Of a DNA stretch of 47,340 bases, positions 17,840-26,107 are shown piece after piece (positions within the stretch are counted from its first letter, which is position 1; every line of letters begins with the position of its first letter). A program made the position numbers and the translations under genes. Source of the DNA: Gammaproteobacteria bacterium (GTDB taxonomy: Bacteria > Pseudomonadota > Gammaproteobacteria > GRL18). The stretch spans positions 15,224 through 62,563 of the forward strand of contig JADGEK010000019.1 of assembly GCA_016744395.1 (NCBI GenBank), given 5' to 3'. A model generated the notes under the pieces. The model was not told where the DNA came from, did no database searches, and saw nothing but the letters and a program-made list of their open reading frames with translations.

Positions 17840-18436
17840 TTAATGAATATGATTGCTTTGAGGTGATGTTTTATTATTGTTTATATCAGTATTATTGGTG
17901 TCCTCATCTGAAACTAAGAGCGCAATTTTTTTAATGGTCTGATTGAGCCAGTTGGGCCAATTTTCAAAGTCGATGCCATCAATGGAGTTTTTAATATAAA
18001 GTCCTAATTCTGTATCACCTTCAATCATTAGACGGCGCTGAAAAAACAAGGTATCAGGATCTTCGGTTCGACTGGCCAGTAAAATAAATTCTTTAGAATC
18101 ACCACTAAAGCTCACATCGGCTTGTGTTACCTGATTTGATAAGACGAGTTGCTCATCCTGAAAGCTTAGAAAAAATGTTAATCCCATATCATTGACACTG
18201 ATTTGTAGCCATTTGCCTTCTAAAAAGTCAAAATCGCCCATTTCAATTTGTTCAGACATTAAATGCTGTAATACTTTCTCGCCAATCTTTTTTTGTAAAG
18301 CAAAAGGAGGCTCAGGCAAACGTTTGATCACTTTTGGCAAATGAGTGGTAATTGTTTTTGCCAGAGAATGAGCCAGTTTTGTTGCAACAATGGATGGGCT
18401 AGGTGGTTTCGGGAATGAGTTTTTCATAATGACCAT
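17840..18436 (-). CDS. ubiT: SCP2-domain ubiquinone biosynthesis accessory factor UbiT
   Basis: Lipid-binding SCP2 protein that presents prenylated intermediates during O2-independent ubiquinone synthesis together with UbiU/UbiV. About 198 residues. LEGKWLQISVNDMGLTFFLS, ADVSFSGDSKEFILLASR and DPDTLFFQRRLMIEGDTELG match E. coli UbiT closely as I recall it. The N-terminus is unsure: ATG at 18436 and at 18427 are both possible and neither has a good ribosome site; a longer TTG frame to 18469 would run through the likely promoter. The C-terminal tail is Asn/Asp-rich (DTNNTDINNNKTSPQSN). It is divergent from ubiU, with an FNR box between them. Confidence 0.93.
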   Translation of the reverse strand: MVIMKNSFPKPPSPSIVATKLAHSLAKTITTHLPKVIKRLPEPPFALQKKIGEKVLQHLMSEQIEMGDFDFLEGKWLQISVNDMGLTFFLSFQDEQLVLSNQVTQADVSFSGDSKEFILLASRTEDPDTLFFQRRLMIEGDTELGLYIKNSIDGIDFENWPNWLNQTIKKIALLVSDEDTNNTDINNNKTSPQSNHIH

Positions 18437-18488
18437 CAAATAAAATGAAGAAAGTCTATCATATTGCAATAAATTGATAAGTTAATCA

Positions 18489-18502
18489 TTGATCATCATC
18501 AA
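18489..18502. promoter_or_regulatory. consensus-perfect FNR box between ubiT and ubiU
   Basis: TTGAT-CATC-ATCAA, a perfect match to the FNR/ANR consensus TTGATNNNNATCAA. Its centre (18495.5) lies 29.5 bases upstream of TACTAT at 18525-18530, the spacing of a class II FNR-activated promoter (site centred near -41.5) for ubiU. On the other strand TATGAT (18463-18458) lies about 33 bases from the centre, a near-class-II position for ubiT. E. coli ubiUV is known to be FNR-activated. Confidence 0.88.
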
Positions 18503-18524
18503 TTCTATTTGAACTATAGAGTGA

Positions 18525-18530
18525 TACTAT
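18525..18530 (+). promoter_or_regulatory. predicted -10 element for ubiUV
   Basis: TACTAT matches the key A2 and T6 positions of TATAAT and stands at the distance from the FNR box expected for a class II promoter, which would place the transcript start near 18537. The leader would be about 100 bases. This assignment rests on spacing alone. Confidence 0.5.
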
Positions 18531-18637
18531 CAAATGGCTGTTAATCTGTCCCAATAATTGCGCAACTGACTTGAAAGAAAAACTAATAAGACTATTTAAT
18601 ACCGAGCTTAATACAACGATACCATGATTGAGATACT

Positions 18638-19636
18638 ATGATTGAACTTGTTTGCCCCGCTGGGAATTTTCCAGCTTTAAAAGAAGCAGTAAATAATGGT
18701 GCTGATGCTGTCTATATCGGCTTTAAAGATGACACCAATGCACGTCATTTCGCTGGTCTTAATTTTAATGAAAAGAACCTCCCAAAAGCAATAGAATATG
18801 CACATCAAAAGGGTACAAAAGTCTTTGTTGCTATCAACACCTATCCACAGCCTGATGGCTGGTCTCGCTGGCAGAAAGCGGTTGATACTGCAGCCGATTT
18901 AGGCGTTGATGCACTGATTATTGCGGATATTGGTATTCTTGATTATGCAAGTAATAAACACCCTCAAATGTCACGGCATCTGTCAGTGCAAGGCTCTGCT
19001 ACCAGTTATGAATCACTGCGTTATTATCAGCAAAATTTTGGTATTAAACGTGCCGTATTACCTCGTGTTCTTTCTGTGACACAAGTTGCCCATTTGGCAA
19101 CTCAATCTCCTGTTGAGCTGGAGGTCTTTGGTTTTGGTAGTTTATGCATTATGGCTGAGGGGCGTTGCCATTTATCCTCCTATGTGACGGGTGAGTCACC
19201 CAACACTTGTGGTGCGTGTTCTCCTGCAAAATCAGTACGTTGGGAAAAAACACCACAGGGGCTTGAATCTCGCTTGAATGATGTGCTGATTGATCGTTAT
19301 GATGATGATGAAAATGCAGGTTACCCAACCTTATGTAAGGGGCGCTTTAATATTGGGAAAAATACCTTTCATGTTCTAGAAGAGCCAACCAGTCTCAATA
19401 CCATTGAAATACTGCCTGATTTGGACAAAATTGGTGTTAAAGCCATTAAAATTGAAGGTCGTCAGCGCAGTCCGGCTTATACTCAGCAAGTCACACAAGT
19501 GTGGCGTCAGGCAATTGATTCCTATCAGGCTGACCCGGAAAACTATACCCCTCAAGCACAATGGGTCGCGGCATTGAATAAAGTGTCTGAAGGCTCACAA
19601 ACAACTCTGGGTGCTTATAGTCGTCCCTGGCAGTAA
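18638..19636 (+). CDS. ubiU: O2-independent ubiquinone hydroxylation protein UbiU (U32 family)
   Basis: Iron-sulfur U32-family protein that forms a heterodimer with UbiV and hydroxylates ubiquinone precursors without O2, using prephenate as oxygen donor in E. coli. The 332 residues align along their whole length with E. coli UbiU (CPAGNFPALKEAVNNGADAV, KDDTNARHFAGLNF, FGSLCIMAEGRCHLSSY). The four cluster ligands correspond to C170, C177, C194 and C233; an extra C191 makes CGAC. The start is ATG at 18638. Just upstream, ATG at 18624 opens a five-codon frame (MIEIL) whose stop overlaps the ubiU ATG as ATGA. It is followed after 44 bases by ubiV. Confidence 0.97.
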   Translation: MIELVCPAGNFPALKEAVNNGADAVYIGFKDDTNARHFAGLNFNEKNLPKAIEYAHQKGTKVFVAINTYPQPDGWSRWQKAVDTAADLGVDALIIADIGILDYASNKHPQMSRHLSVQGSATSYESLRYYQQNFGIKRAVLPRVLSVTQVAHLATQSPVELEVFGFGSLCIMAEGRCHLSSYVTGESPNTCGACSPAKSVRWEKTPQGLESRLNDVLIDRYDDDENAGYPTLCKGRFNIGKNTFHVLEEPTSLNTIEILPDLDKIGVKAIKIEGRQRSPAYTQQVTQVWRQAIDSYQADPENYTPQAQWVAALNKVSEGSQTTLGAYSRPWQ

Positions 19637-19680
19637 CCCAGTTTACATAGCCTCAGTCTCTATTTTTTATTGGAGTAAAT

Positions 19681-20577
19681 ATGAAATTATCACTTGGCCC
19701 AATACTGTATTTTTGGTCACTGGATGATATTGAATCGTTTTATCAGAACATGATCAATGAGCCAGTCGATATTCTTTATCTTGGCGAAACAGTTTGCTCT
19801 AAGCGCCGTTCACTGGGCTTTGAACAATGGATGGAATTGGCACACTCTCTAAAAGAATCATGTGGTGATTCAAAAGAAGTGGTTCTTTCAACCTTATCTC
19901 TGATAGAGGCTGAATCCGAATTAAAAACACTGAGGCGTCATTGTGATAATGGCGATTTTCTGGTTGAAGCCAACGATATGGCTGCCGTGCAATTATTATC
20001 AGAAAAAAAAATCCCCTTTTCAATTGGACCAACCATTAATACCTATAATGCGCAGACATTAGCTATTATGCATAAGCAAGGCTTACAGCGTTGGGTCATG
20101 CCCGTTGAACTGTCCAGACAAACGTTGTCTGATATTCTCAGAGATTTAGATGATATGGGGATTAAAGACAAAATAGAGACTGAAATTTTCAGTTATGGAC
20201 ACATGCCATTAGCATTGTCTGCACGCTGTTTTACAGCCAGAGCACATAATTTGCCTAAGGATCAATGCGACCTGAAATGCATTGATTACCCAGATGGCCT
20301 GCAAGTAAAAAGTCAGGAGGACCAGAGCCTGTTTACCCTCAATGGCATCCAGACCTTATCTGGATTACGTTATGACTTATATAATGAACTGCAGGAAATG
20401 AAATCAATGGGCGTGGATATTGTGCGTATTAGCCCACGCTCAAAACAGACAGATAAAGTTATTAATGCCTACTATCAAAAAATGAATGCTCTCGAAGAAA
20501 GTGTGCCATATAGTCTTGCTGAGAACTGCAATGGTTATTGGCATGGTGAACCTGGAATGTTGCAAAGTTCATTATAA
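19681..20577 (+). CDS. ubiV: O2-independent ubiquinone hydroxylation protein UbiV (U32 family)
   Basis: Partner of UbiU in anaerobic ubiquinone synthesis, binding its own 4Fe-4S cluster. The 298 residues contain SLGPILYFWSLDDIESFY, ILYLGETVCSKRRS, RWVMPVELSRQTL and SYGHMPLALSARCFTARAH. The ligands equivalent to those of E. coli UbiV are C39, C183, C196 and C200 (CFTARAHNLPKDQCDLKC). The start ATG is preceded by GGAG eight bases away. It is co-transcribed with ubiU under the FNR-type promoter by position. It converges with the toxin-antitoxin pair. Confidence 0.97.
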   Translation: MKLSLGPILYFWSLDDIESFYQNMINEPVDILYLGETVCSKRRSLGFEQWMELAHSLKESCGDSKEVVLSTLSLIEAESELKTLRRHCDNGDFLVEANDMAAVQLLSEKKIPFSIGPTINTYNAQTLAIMHKQGLQRWVMPVELSRQTLSDILRDLDDMGIKDKIETEIFSYGHMPLALSARCFTARAHNLPKDQCDLKCIDYPDGLQVKSQEDQSLFTLNGIQTLSGLRYDLYNELQEMKSMGVDIVRISPRSKQTDKVINAYYQKMNALEESVPYSLAENCNGYWHGEPGMLQSSL

Positions 20578-20731
20578 TCTGTATTTTTATTACCAAGTGC
20601 TCTCGAGAGAAAAAGAAGGGGACTCGCTCGGATAATTGCTTGATTATAAAGACATCCAATTACTGCTCTTGTCATTTTATACCATAAGCATGGAACAATT
20701 ATTAAGAGCAATAATTTGAAATTCAGGATTT

Positions 20732-21124
20732 CTACATTAGCAGTTTGACATCATAAAGCTCAAAAATTGGATCGTCGGTTAGAACGATAAAATCTCCTGA
20801 CTGTGCTTGAGTAATGAGAAATCGATCAAAGGGATCGGCATGATGATTGGGTAGATTCTCAATTCTCAAAGAGTTGTCTAATGAGAATGGCAGAACTTTC
20901 AAGTTATCTTTCTTAATACGATCAGGAATGTATCGAAAGGGTAGAGAGGGTAATTTAATTTTTTTCAGCTTGTGTTTGATCATGATTTCCCAGGAGCTGA
21001 CGGTTGAAAAATAGATTTCATTACTGTCATCTTCAAGGACTCGATATTGTTCTTTGCTGAGTTTTTCGGGAGCAATATGCCAATACAACCAGCATTGCGT
21101 ATCAATTAAATATTTTTCATCCAT
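20732..21124 (-). CDS. PIN-domain toxin, type II toxin-antitoxin
   Basis: Probable VapC-like ribonuclease toxin. The 130 residues have the PIN acidic set: D8 (YLIDTQCWLYW), E46 (SSWEIMIKHKL), D97 and D100 (HADPFDRFLITQA) and D117-D118 (LTDDPIF). The N-terminus with DTQ/DTH and the HxxDPFDR motif place it in the PIN subgroup paired with Phd/YefM antitoxins. It begins 43 bases after the antitoxin gene on the same strand. The RNA target is unknown. All catalytic residues are present, so it appears functional. Confidence 0.9.
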   Translation of the reverse strand: MDEKYLIDTQCWLYWHIAPEKLSKEQYRVLEDDSNEIYFSTVSSWEIMIKHKLKKIKLPSLPFRYIPDRIKKDNLKVLPFSLDNSLRIENLPNHHADPFDRFLITQAQSGDFIVLTDDPIFELYDVKLLM

Positions 21125-21167
21125 GATTTGTTTTCCATTTATTTAGACATGAGGGACAAGGTGTTTT

Positions 21168-21425
21168 CTATTCCTGGTTGCTTTCTTCTGTAGTGACAAA
21201 ATATTTTTGTAATTCATCGGGCAATGGACTATTAAAGTCATCAGCAATCCAGGCGGCATCCATATCCCGTCCAGAAACACGCTTATTCGTCACTTTTTTG
21301 ATTGGAACTATTTTCGCAAAATCCTGGCCTGAACGAGTAATTATAACTTCCTGTCCATTGACCACTTGGTTCATTAATTGTGAAAAATTGAGTTTGGCCT
21401 CATGAGTGTTCACTTTTATCATCAT
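21168..21425 (-). CDS. Phd/YefM-family antitoxin
   Basis: Small DNA-binding antitoxin, 85 residues. The N-terminal Phd fold is visible in MMIKVNTHEAKLNFSQLMNQ and GQEVIITRSGQDFAKIVPI; the C-terminal part from about residue 50 should wrap the toxin (DMDAAWIADDF). The order antitoxin then toxin is typical. AAGGGA precedes the ATG at 21425; a second ATG follows directly at 21422. It probably autorepresses from the short region between 21426 and 21503. Confidence 0.9.
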   Translation of the reverse strand: MMIKVNTHEAKLNFSQLMNQVVNGQEVIITRSGQDFAKIVPIKKVTNKRVSGRDMDAAWIADDFNSPLPDELQKYFVTTEESNQE

Positions 21426-21503
21426 TTATATTCCCTTATTAAAGTAATAATCCACTAAATTAGTATATCACTATGCGCTGGTAAAGAAAATGACTCTTTA
21501 AGA

Positions 21504-22268
21504 TCAGTGTTTTTCAATGAGAGATTGCAGTTGGTTGGCCAGTTGACTATGGCTTAAATCTTTTCCATAGGTCAAATAAGCATTAATAAATAGTTGAATG
21601 GATGTTTTACTCACAGGTTCTCTTCGACGAACAATTCGTGAGAGATCATTCAAGCGAACCAGATAGCTGAAGGGATACCATTTTAATTTTTCTAAATCAA
21701 TCAAGCGCACATCGACTTGTCCATTATCCACTTTTACAAAAAAATGCTTTGGATAAAGGCTGCCATGGCGAAAAAGGACATCGTGTAATCGGCGGGTATT
21801 TTCTCCAGCAGTTTGCATTATTAGGGCATCTGTCTGTTCATCACTAGCGTCTTTATTCGAAAAATAAGCTTCAAAACTCTGATAACTTTCTAAAGAGTGA
21901 GTGATCAGAATGCTCTGTGCTTTACCATTGTGCATTCGCTCACCATAGTATGCACTCTTAAGGCTTGGTATCTTTTTTTTATCCAGGTTTTGTAAATTAA
22001 AATACTCTCGACGAAAGGTAGGGATGCCTTTAAAAGGATGGAAAAATGTTTTGCAATTATGATTTTCCTGTCGTTTTATGAAAAAAATGTGATTATTGCC
22101 TTCATTATCCTTGAGTGCATATTTAATCACACCGCTCCAACCATTACGTCGGTAATTGGGGTCTTCAAACCAGGGAGAATCTATTGTCCAAAGCTGTTCA
22201 AATTCAGCTAAATTATTGAACTGAAATAATGCTTCTATGGCATCATTCTCGAATAAATGGAATTTCAT
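21504..22268 (-). CDS. lipopolysaccharide kinase, InaA-like family
   Basis: Kinase-fold protein of the Kdo/WaaP/InaA family, 254 residues, likely cytoplasmic and acting on the LPS core. Visible signs are the glycine-rich N-lobe NYRRNGWSGVIKY (39-50), a candidate ATP lysine K65 (FFIKRQ), the catalytic-loop region RRLHDVLFRHGSLYPKHFF (159-177) and the metal-binding D191 (VRLIDLEKL). The loop reads HGS where WaaP and KdkA have HxD; HG(S/C)LYPKH is, as I recall, the usual form in InaA proteins, so this is InaA-like rather than a classical Kdo kinase. Its ATG overlaps the stop of the upstream acyltransferase as ATGA, implying translational coupling. Confidence 0.8.
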   Translation of the reverse strand: MKFHLFENDAIEALFQFNNLAEFEQLWTIDSPWFEDPNYRRNGWSGVIKYALKDNEGNNHIFFIKRQENHNCKTFFHPFKGIPTFRREYFNLQNLDKKKIPSLKSAYYGERMHNGKAQSILITHSLESYQSFEAYFSNKDASDEQTDALIMQTAGENTRRLHDVLFRHGSLYPKHFFVKVDNGQVDVRLIDLEKLKWYPFSYLVRLNDLSRIVRRREPVSKTSIQLFINAYLTYGKDLSHSQLANQLQSLIEKH

Positions 22269-23224
22269 TTTCTTTTTTTTCTTCTTGGCTTGGTTCGATA
22301 TAACTTAGACATCCCTTCAGGACGGGTTTTAAAACGTCGGTGCACCCATAAATATTGCTCAGGTGCCTTACGGATCTGTTCTTCAATTAATTGATTAGTC
22401 CGAGTGGCATCCTCTTCCAATGACTCCCCTGGGAAATTATCAACAGGAGGAAAGAATTCAATGGCATAACCTTTAGCATTATCCAGACGTCTTGAAATAT
22501 AAGGAATAATAGGAGCCTTGGTAATTTTTGCCATTCTGGAGGCAACCGTTTGGGTTGCAGCCTGGTTTCCCATAAAAGGTGCAAAGACACTGTTCTCAAT
22601 ACCCACATCCTGATCAGCTGCAATCCACATGAGGTGATTTTGTTTAATGTAACGAAAGCTTGATCGGATTTCATCACGACCAAACACTCTGTGCAGCATT
22701 CGTTTTCTGGCATTGAAAGTGACATGATTAAATAGAGGATTACGTAATTTTTGATAGCTGACGGCCAGATCATGGTCCAGTGTAATCAATCGACCACTAA
22801 TCTCCATCGTTGTGTAATGGGCACCGAGCATAATAGCACCAGTACCTTCTTCTAAAGCTTTATCTACATGTTCAAAACCTTTAAAAGTAACCAGCTTTCT
22901 CAATGTTTTGTCTTTTCCCCACCAGCTTATTGCTGTTTCAGAGATGCTCATACCGAGAGCATGGAAATGATCTCTTACTAATTTTTCCTGTTTTTCTTCT
23001 GAGAGGTCAGCAAAGCAAAGAGCAATATTGGTTTTCACCACTTCTCGTCGATATTTAGCAATACGATAAAATGCGTGACCGATGAGTTTGCCAATAAGAA
23101 GTTGTAGCCGATAGGGTAATATCGCAATAATGCGCATTGATGCAAGGCCTAACCAGGATGGCCAGAACTTAGGAGCAAGGTAATCTTGCCATGGAAAAGA
23201 GTCTTTGGACACTATTTGTCTCAT
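22265..23224 (-). CDS. lpxL: lipid A late acyltransferase (LpxL/HtrB family)
   Basis: Inner-membrane acyltransferase that adds a secondary acyl chain to Kdo-lipid A. The 319 residues contain the catalytic HxxxxE box H136-YTTM-E141 (GAHYTTMEISGR), an N-terminal hydrophobic anchor (ASMRIIAILPYRLQLLIGKL) and the family motifs DQDVG, FAPFMG and EQYLWVHRRFKTRPEG. The tail is strongly basic (RTKPRRKKRK). Whether it is LpxL, LpxM or LpxP cannot be told from sequence. It is divergent from hldE and translationally coupled to the InaA-like kinase. Confidence 0.9.
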   Translation of the reverse strand: MRQIVSKDSFPWQDYLAPKFWPSWLGLASMRIIAILPYRLQLLIGKLIGHAFYRIAKYRREVVKTNIALCFADLSEEKQEKLVRDHFHALGMSISETAISWWGKDKTLRKLVTFKGFEHVDKALEEGTGAIMLGAHYTTMEISGRLITLDHDLAVSYQKLRNPLFNHVTFNARKRMLHRVFGRDEIRSSFRYIKQNHLMWIAADQDVGIENSVFAPFMGNQAATQTVASRMAKITKAPIIPYISRRLDNAKGYAIEFFPPVDNFPGESLEEDATRTNQLIEEQIRKAPEQYLWVHRRFKTRPEGMSKLYRTKPRRKKRK

Positions 23225-23320
23225 AAATAATAAAAATTTATCTCATATTGTACTTCTTTTGGGTGTGATAAGCGAAACACACTTCAATCAGTTTCATTTT
23301 GTGTACTATGCTATTATATA

Positions 23321-23335
23321 CCCAAGCTGCTTGGG
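23321..23335. repeat. palindrome CCCAAGC-T-GCTTGGG upstream of hldE
   Basis: Perfect seven-base arms around one base, directly after an AT-rich stretch (ctattatata) that could be a -10 element for hldE. It could be an operator covering the transcription start, a small leader hairpin, or part of a dispersed intergenic repeat. It is 83 bases ahead of the hldE ATG, in the 193-base divergent spacer. Confidence 0.6.
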
Positions 23336-23417
23336 CGGACTGAGTAGATTAGCGCTCAAAAAAATAAAAATGAGCAACCGAATACTTTAAATTAAAATTT
23401 GAATACAAGATAGAACT

Positions 23418-24890
23418 ATGCAACTAATTATTCCTGATTTTTCTCAAATTAAAATCTTGGTCGTAGGTGATCTGATGTTGGATCGATACTGGCATGGTCC
23501 GACGTCACGCATTTCTCCTGAAGCCCCCGTGCCAGTAGTCAAAATTGAGGAATCAGAAGAACGTGCTGGAGGCGCTGGTAATGTGGCCCTCAATATTGCA
23601 GCTTTAAATGGCACGCCTTCTTTGGTTGGCTTAACGGGGCAGGATGAACCTGCCAGTATTTTAAAAAAGCGACTGACGCATCATGGTGTTAACTGTCAAT
23701 TTGTCGAACTGGCTGATTGCACAACCATTACCAAATTGCGGGTCTTAAGCCGTCACCAGCAACTCATTCGACTGGATTTTGAAGATGGTTTTTTTGGAAA
23801 TGGGGAACATGCAGACAGTGGTGAACAGTTATTAAAGGCCTATCAGGCACAATTGTCCGCTCATGATGTCATTCTATTTTCAGACTACCAAAAAGGTACT
23901 TTACGTGATTTACCTAAGTTGATAGCACTGGCAAAAGAACAAGGCAAGAAAGTGATTATTGATCCTAAAGGCAGTGACTTTTCAATCTACGCAGGAGCCA
24001 CTCTTTTAACACCGAATTTATCTGAATTTGAAGCAATTGTTGGCCATTGTGACAGTGATGAGCAATTAGTTGAAAAAGCAGAACAATTACGGCAAACACT
24101 GCAACTGGATGCACTCTTAATTACGCGCAGTGAAAAAGGCATGACTTTGGTGCAATCGGGTCAGTCTGCAGTTCACTTACCCACAAGAGCAAGAGATGTA
24201 TTTGATGTCACAGGTGCTGGTGACACTGTGATCGCTACTTTGGCAGCAGCCATTGGTGCTGGCATGGATTTAGTGGATGCTACAAAACTGGCCAATTTAG
24301 CAGCGAGTGTGGTTGTCAGCAAAGTGGGTACGGCAACAGTCACGGTACATGAGTTAAGAACTGCAATGCGTCAGCTCAGTGATGTTGAACAAGGTATTAT
24401 TGCAGAAGAGCGCTTGGTTGCTTTGGTGAAAGATGCTAAAGAACATGGTGAAAAAGTCATTATGACCAATGGTTGTTTTGATATTCTTCATGCGGGCCAT
24501 GTGACCTATCTGGAACAGGCAAAGAATCTGGGGGACCGGCTGATAGTGGCGGTCAATGATGATGATTCTGTGAAGCGAATCAAAGGACCAGAAAGACCCG
24601 TGAATACCATGATTCGACGCATGCAGGTGTTGGCGGGTTTGAGTTGTGTTGATTGGGTTGTGCCTTTTTATGAAGACACACCCACACGACTGATTTGTGA
24701 TGTCTTACCATCGGTTTTAGTGAAGGGTGGTGATAACGATATCAATAATATCCCTGGTGGTGACTGTGTCAGAGAGCAGGGTGGGGAAGTCTTGATCATG
24801 GAGTATGTTGATAATTGTTCTACAACAGGTCTGATCCGTTCCATTCGTTCGGCGGATGAGTCAGTAGAAAATAAAACTGATGGCGAATAA
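23418..24890 (+). CDS. hldE: bifunctional heptose-7-phosphate kinase / heptose-1-phosphate adenylyltransferase
   Basis: Makes ADP-heptose for the LPS inner core. The 490 residues comprise an N-terminal ribokinase/PfkB domain (GDLMLDRYWHGPTSRISPEA, GGAGNVALNIA, and the catalytic TGAGD near 265-269) and a C-terminal nucleotidyltransferase domain starting near residue 349 (TNGCFDILHAGHVTYLEQA, with HxGH). Length and order match E. coli HldE (formerly RfaE). The next gene overlaps its last codons by 11 bases, so the plus-strand genes to about 29060 look like one unit. Confidence 0.97.
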   Translation: MQLIIPDFSQIKILVVGDLMLDRYWHGPTSRISPEAPVPVVKIEESEERAGGAGNVALNIAALNGTPSLVGLTGQDEPASILKKRLTHHGVNCQFVELADCTTITKLRVLSRHQQLIRLDFEDGFFGNGEHADSGEQLLKAYQAQLSAHDVILFSDYQKGTLRDLPKLIALAKEQGKKVIIDPKGSDFSIYAGATLLTPNLSEFEAIVGHCDSDEQLVEKAEQLRQTLQLDALLITRSEKGMTLVQSGQSAVHLPTRARDVFDVTGAGDTVIATLAAAIGAGMDLVDATKLANLAASVVVSKVGTATVTVHELRTAMRQLSDVEQGIIAEERLVALVKDAKEHGEKVIMTNGCFDILHAGHVTYLEQAKNLGDRLIVAVNDDDSVKRIKGPERPVNTMIRRMQVLAGLSCVDWVVPFYEDTPTRLICDVLPSVLVKGGDNDINNIPGGDCVREQGGEVLIMEYVDNCSTTGLIRSIRSADESVENKTDGE

Positions 24891-26094
24891 TACTGTCATT
24901 GATATCGCCATTATTGGCGGTGGAATTGCGGGTTTGTGGACTTTAGCCCGATTGCGCCAAGCAGGCTATCAGGCTTTGCTCTTTGAAGCGGATCGTTTGG
25001 GCGGCGTACAAAGTGGTGCCTCACAGGGAATTATTCATGGTGGTACTAAATACGCATTGACAGGCAAATTGACTCATTCTGCTCAATCCATTCAAAAAAT
25101 GCCTCAACGTTGGAAAGCGTGTCTTGATGGCAAAGGTGAAGTGGATCTGCGGCAGGCAAAGAAGCTATCCAAACATCAATATCTCTGGTCAAATAAAAGT
25201 CTGGCCTCTAAAATTACAGGTTTTTTTGCCAGTAAAGTCATGACCAGTAGAATGCAGCATCTATCGATGAAAGACTATGTTGCCCCCTTTAATCAGACTG
25301 AATTTAATGGTGAATTATATCAGTTGGATGAACCCGTTCTGGATATTCAGAGTGTGATTGAAACCCTTCGTGAACAATTTTCAGACTGTATCTATGAAGG
25401 TCATGTTGAAGAGATTACTCAAAAAAAAAATACGTCCAGCTACCAGATAATATTTTCTAATCAAAAGATCGTACTGACTGCGCACACAATGATTTTAACC
25501 GCGGGTTCAGGAAATGAGAATTTATTGAACAGTTTACACTTAGAGCAACCAAAAATGCAGCGTCGTCCTCTATTGATGCCAATGCTGAAGGCGAAAGAAA
25601 ATATTCTGCCTAAAATGTATGCTCACTGTCTAGGGGCCAGTGCTTTACCAAAAATGACCATTACTGCTCATCAACTCTCTGATGAGCAAGTGGTCTGGTA
25701 TTTGGGTGGAGAAATTGCTGAGCAAGGTGTTGGAAGAAGCACAGAAAAACAAGTGCAATGTGCTAAAAAAGAGTTGCAAAGTCTGATGCCATGGATGGAT
25801 TTTTCACTTTGCCAATGGTCAGCATTAGCGATTGACCGGGCAGAACCCGAAATGTCTGATGGCAGTCGCCCTGTAGAACCAGCTATTTTCAGATGTAATC
25901 AGGTTATTACTGCCTGGCCTGTTAAATTGGCTATGGCACCGATAATGGTCGATAAAATTATTGAAGAATTAGAATTATTAGGTATTGAAAAAAATTCACC
26001 AACGCTGCCACAGGATATTCAAACCGTAGACTCTATGAGTCCGGCGCAAACAACGTTACTCCCATGGGAAAAAGTGCAACATTGGTTAAGGTGA
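24880..26094 (+). CDS. FAD-dependent oxidoreductase (DAO / GlpD-like fold)
   Basis: Flavoprotein of the DAO superfamily, 404 residues. The N-terminal dinucleotide-binding motif is IAIIGGGIAGLWTLARL (9-25) with an acidic end of strand 2 (LLFEAD); SGASQGIIHGGTKYAL is typical of FAD-dependent glycerol-3-phosphate or amino-acid oxidases, and GSGNENLL marks the second FAD-contact region. The substrate cannot be predicted. Its start overlaps hldE by 11 bases. A similar flavoprotein plus aldo/keto reductase pair sits near hldE and waaA in Pseudomonas, as I recall, which supports conservation of the cluster. Confidence 0.8.
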   Translation: MANNTVIDIAIIGGGIAGLWTLARLRQAGYQALLFEADRLGGVQSGASQGIIHGGTKYALTGKLTHSAQSIQKMPQRWKACLDGKGEVDLRQAKKLSKHQYLWSNKSLASKITGFFASKVMTSRMQHLSMKDYVAPFNQTEFNGELYQLDEPVLDIQSVIETLREQFSDCIYEGHVEEITQKKNTSSYQIIFSNQKIVLTAHTMILTAGSGNENLLNSLHLEQPKMQRRPLLMPMLKAKENILPKMYAHCLGASALPKMTITAHQLSDEQVVWYLGGEIAEQGVGRSTEKQVQCAKKELQSLMPWMDFSLCQWSALAIDRAEPEMSDGSRPVEPAIFRCNQVITAWPVKLAMAPIMVDKIIEELELLGIEKNSPTLPQDIQTVDSMSPAQTTLLPWEKVQHWLR

Positions 26095-26107
26095 AACAGA
26101 GACTACG

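Noticed and set aside
18474-18488. Second FNR-like site TTGATAAGTTAATCA
   Set aside because: The half-sites are six bases apart rather than four and the last half is incomplete, so it does not meet the consensus.
20578-20731. Terminator in the ubiV / toxin convergent gap (CTCTCGAGAG)
   Set aside because: The palindrome has no loop and no T-run, so it is not a convincing terminator; nothing else is seen in this gap.
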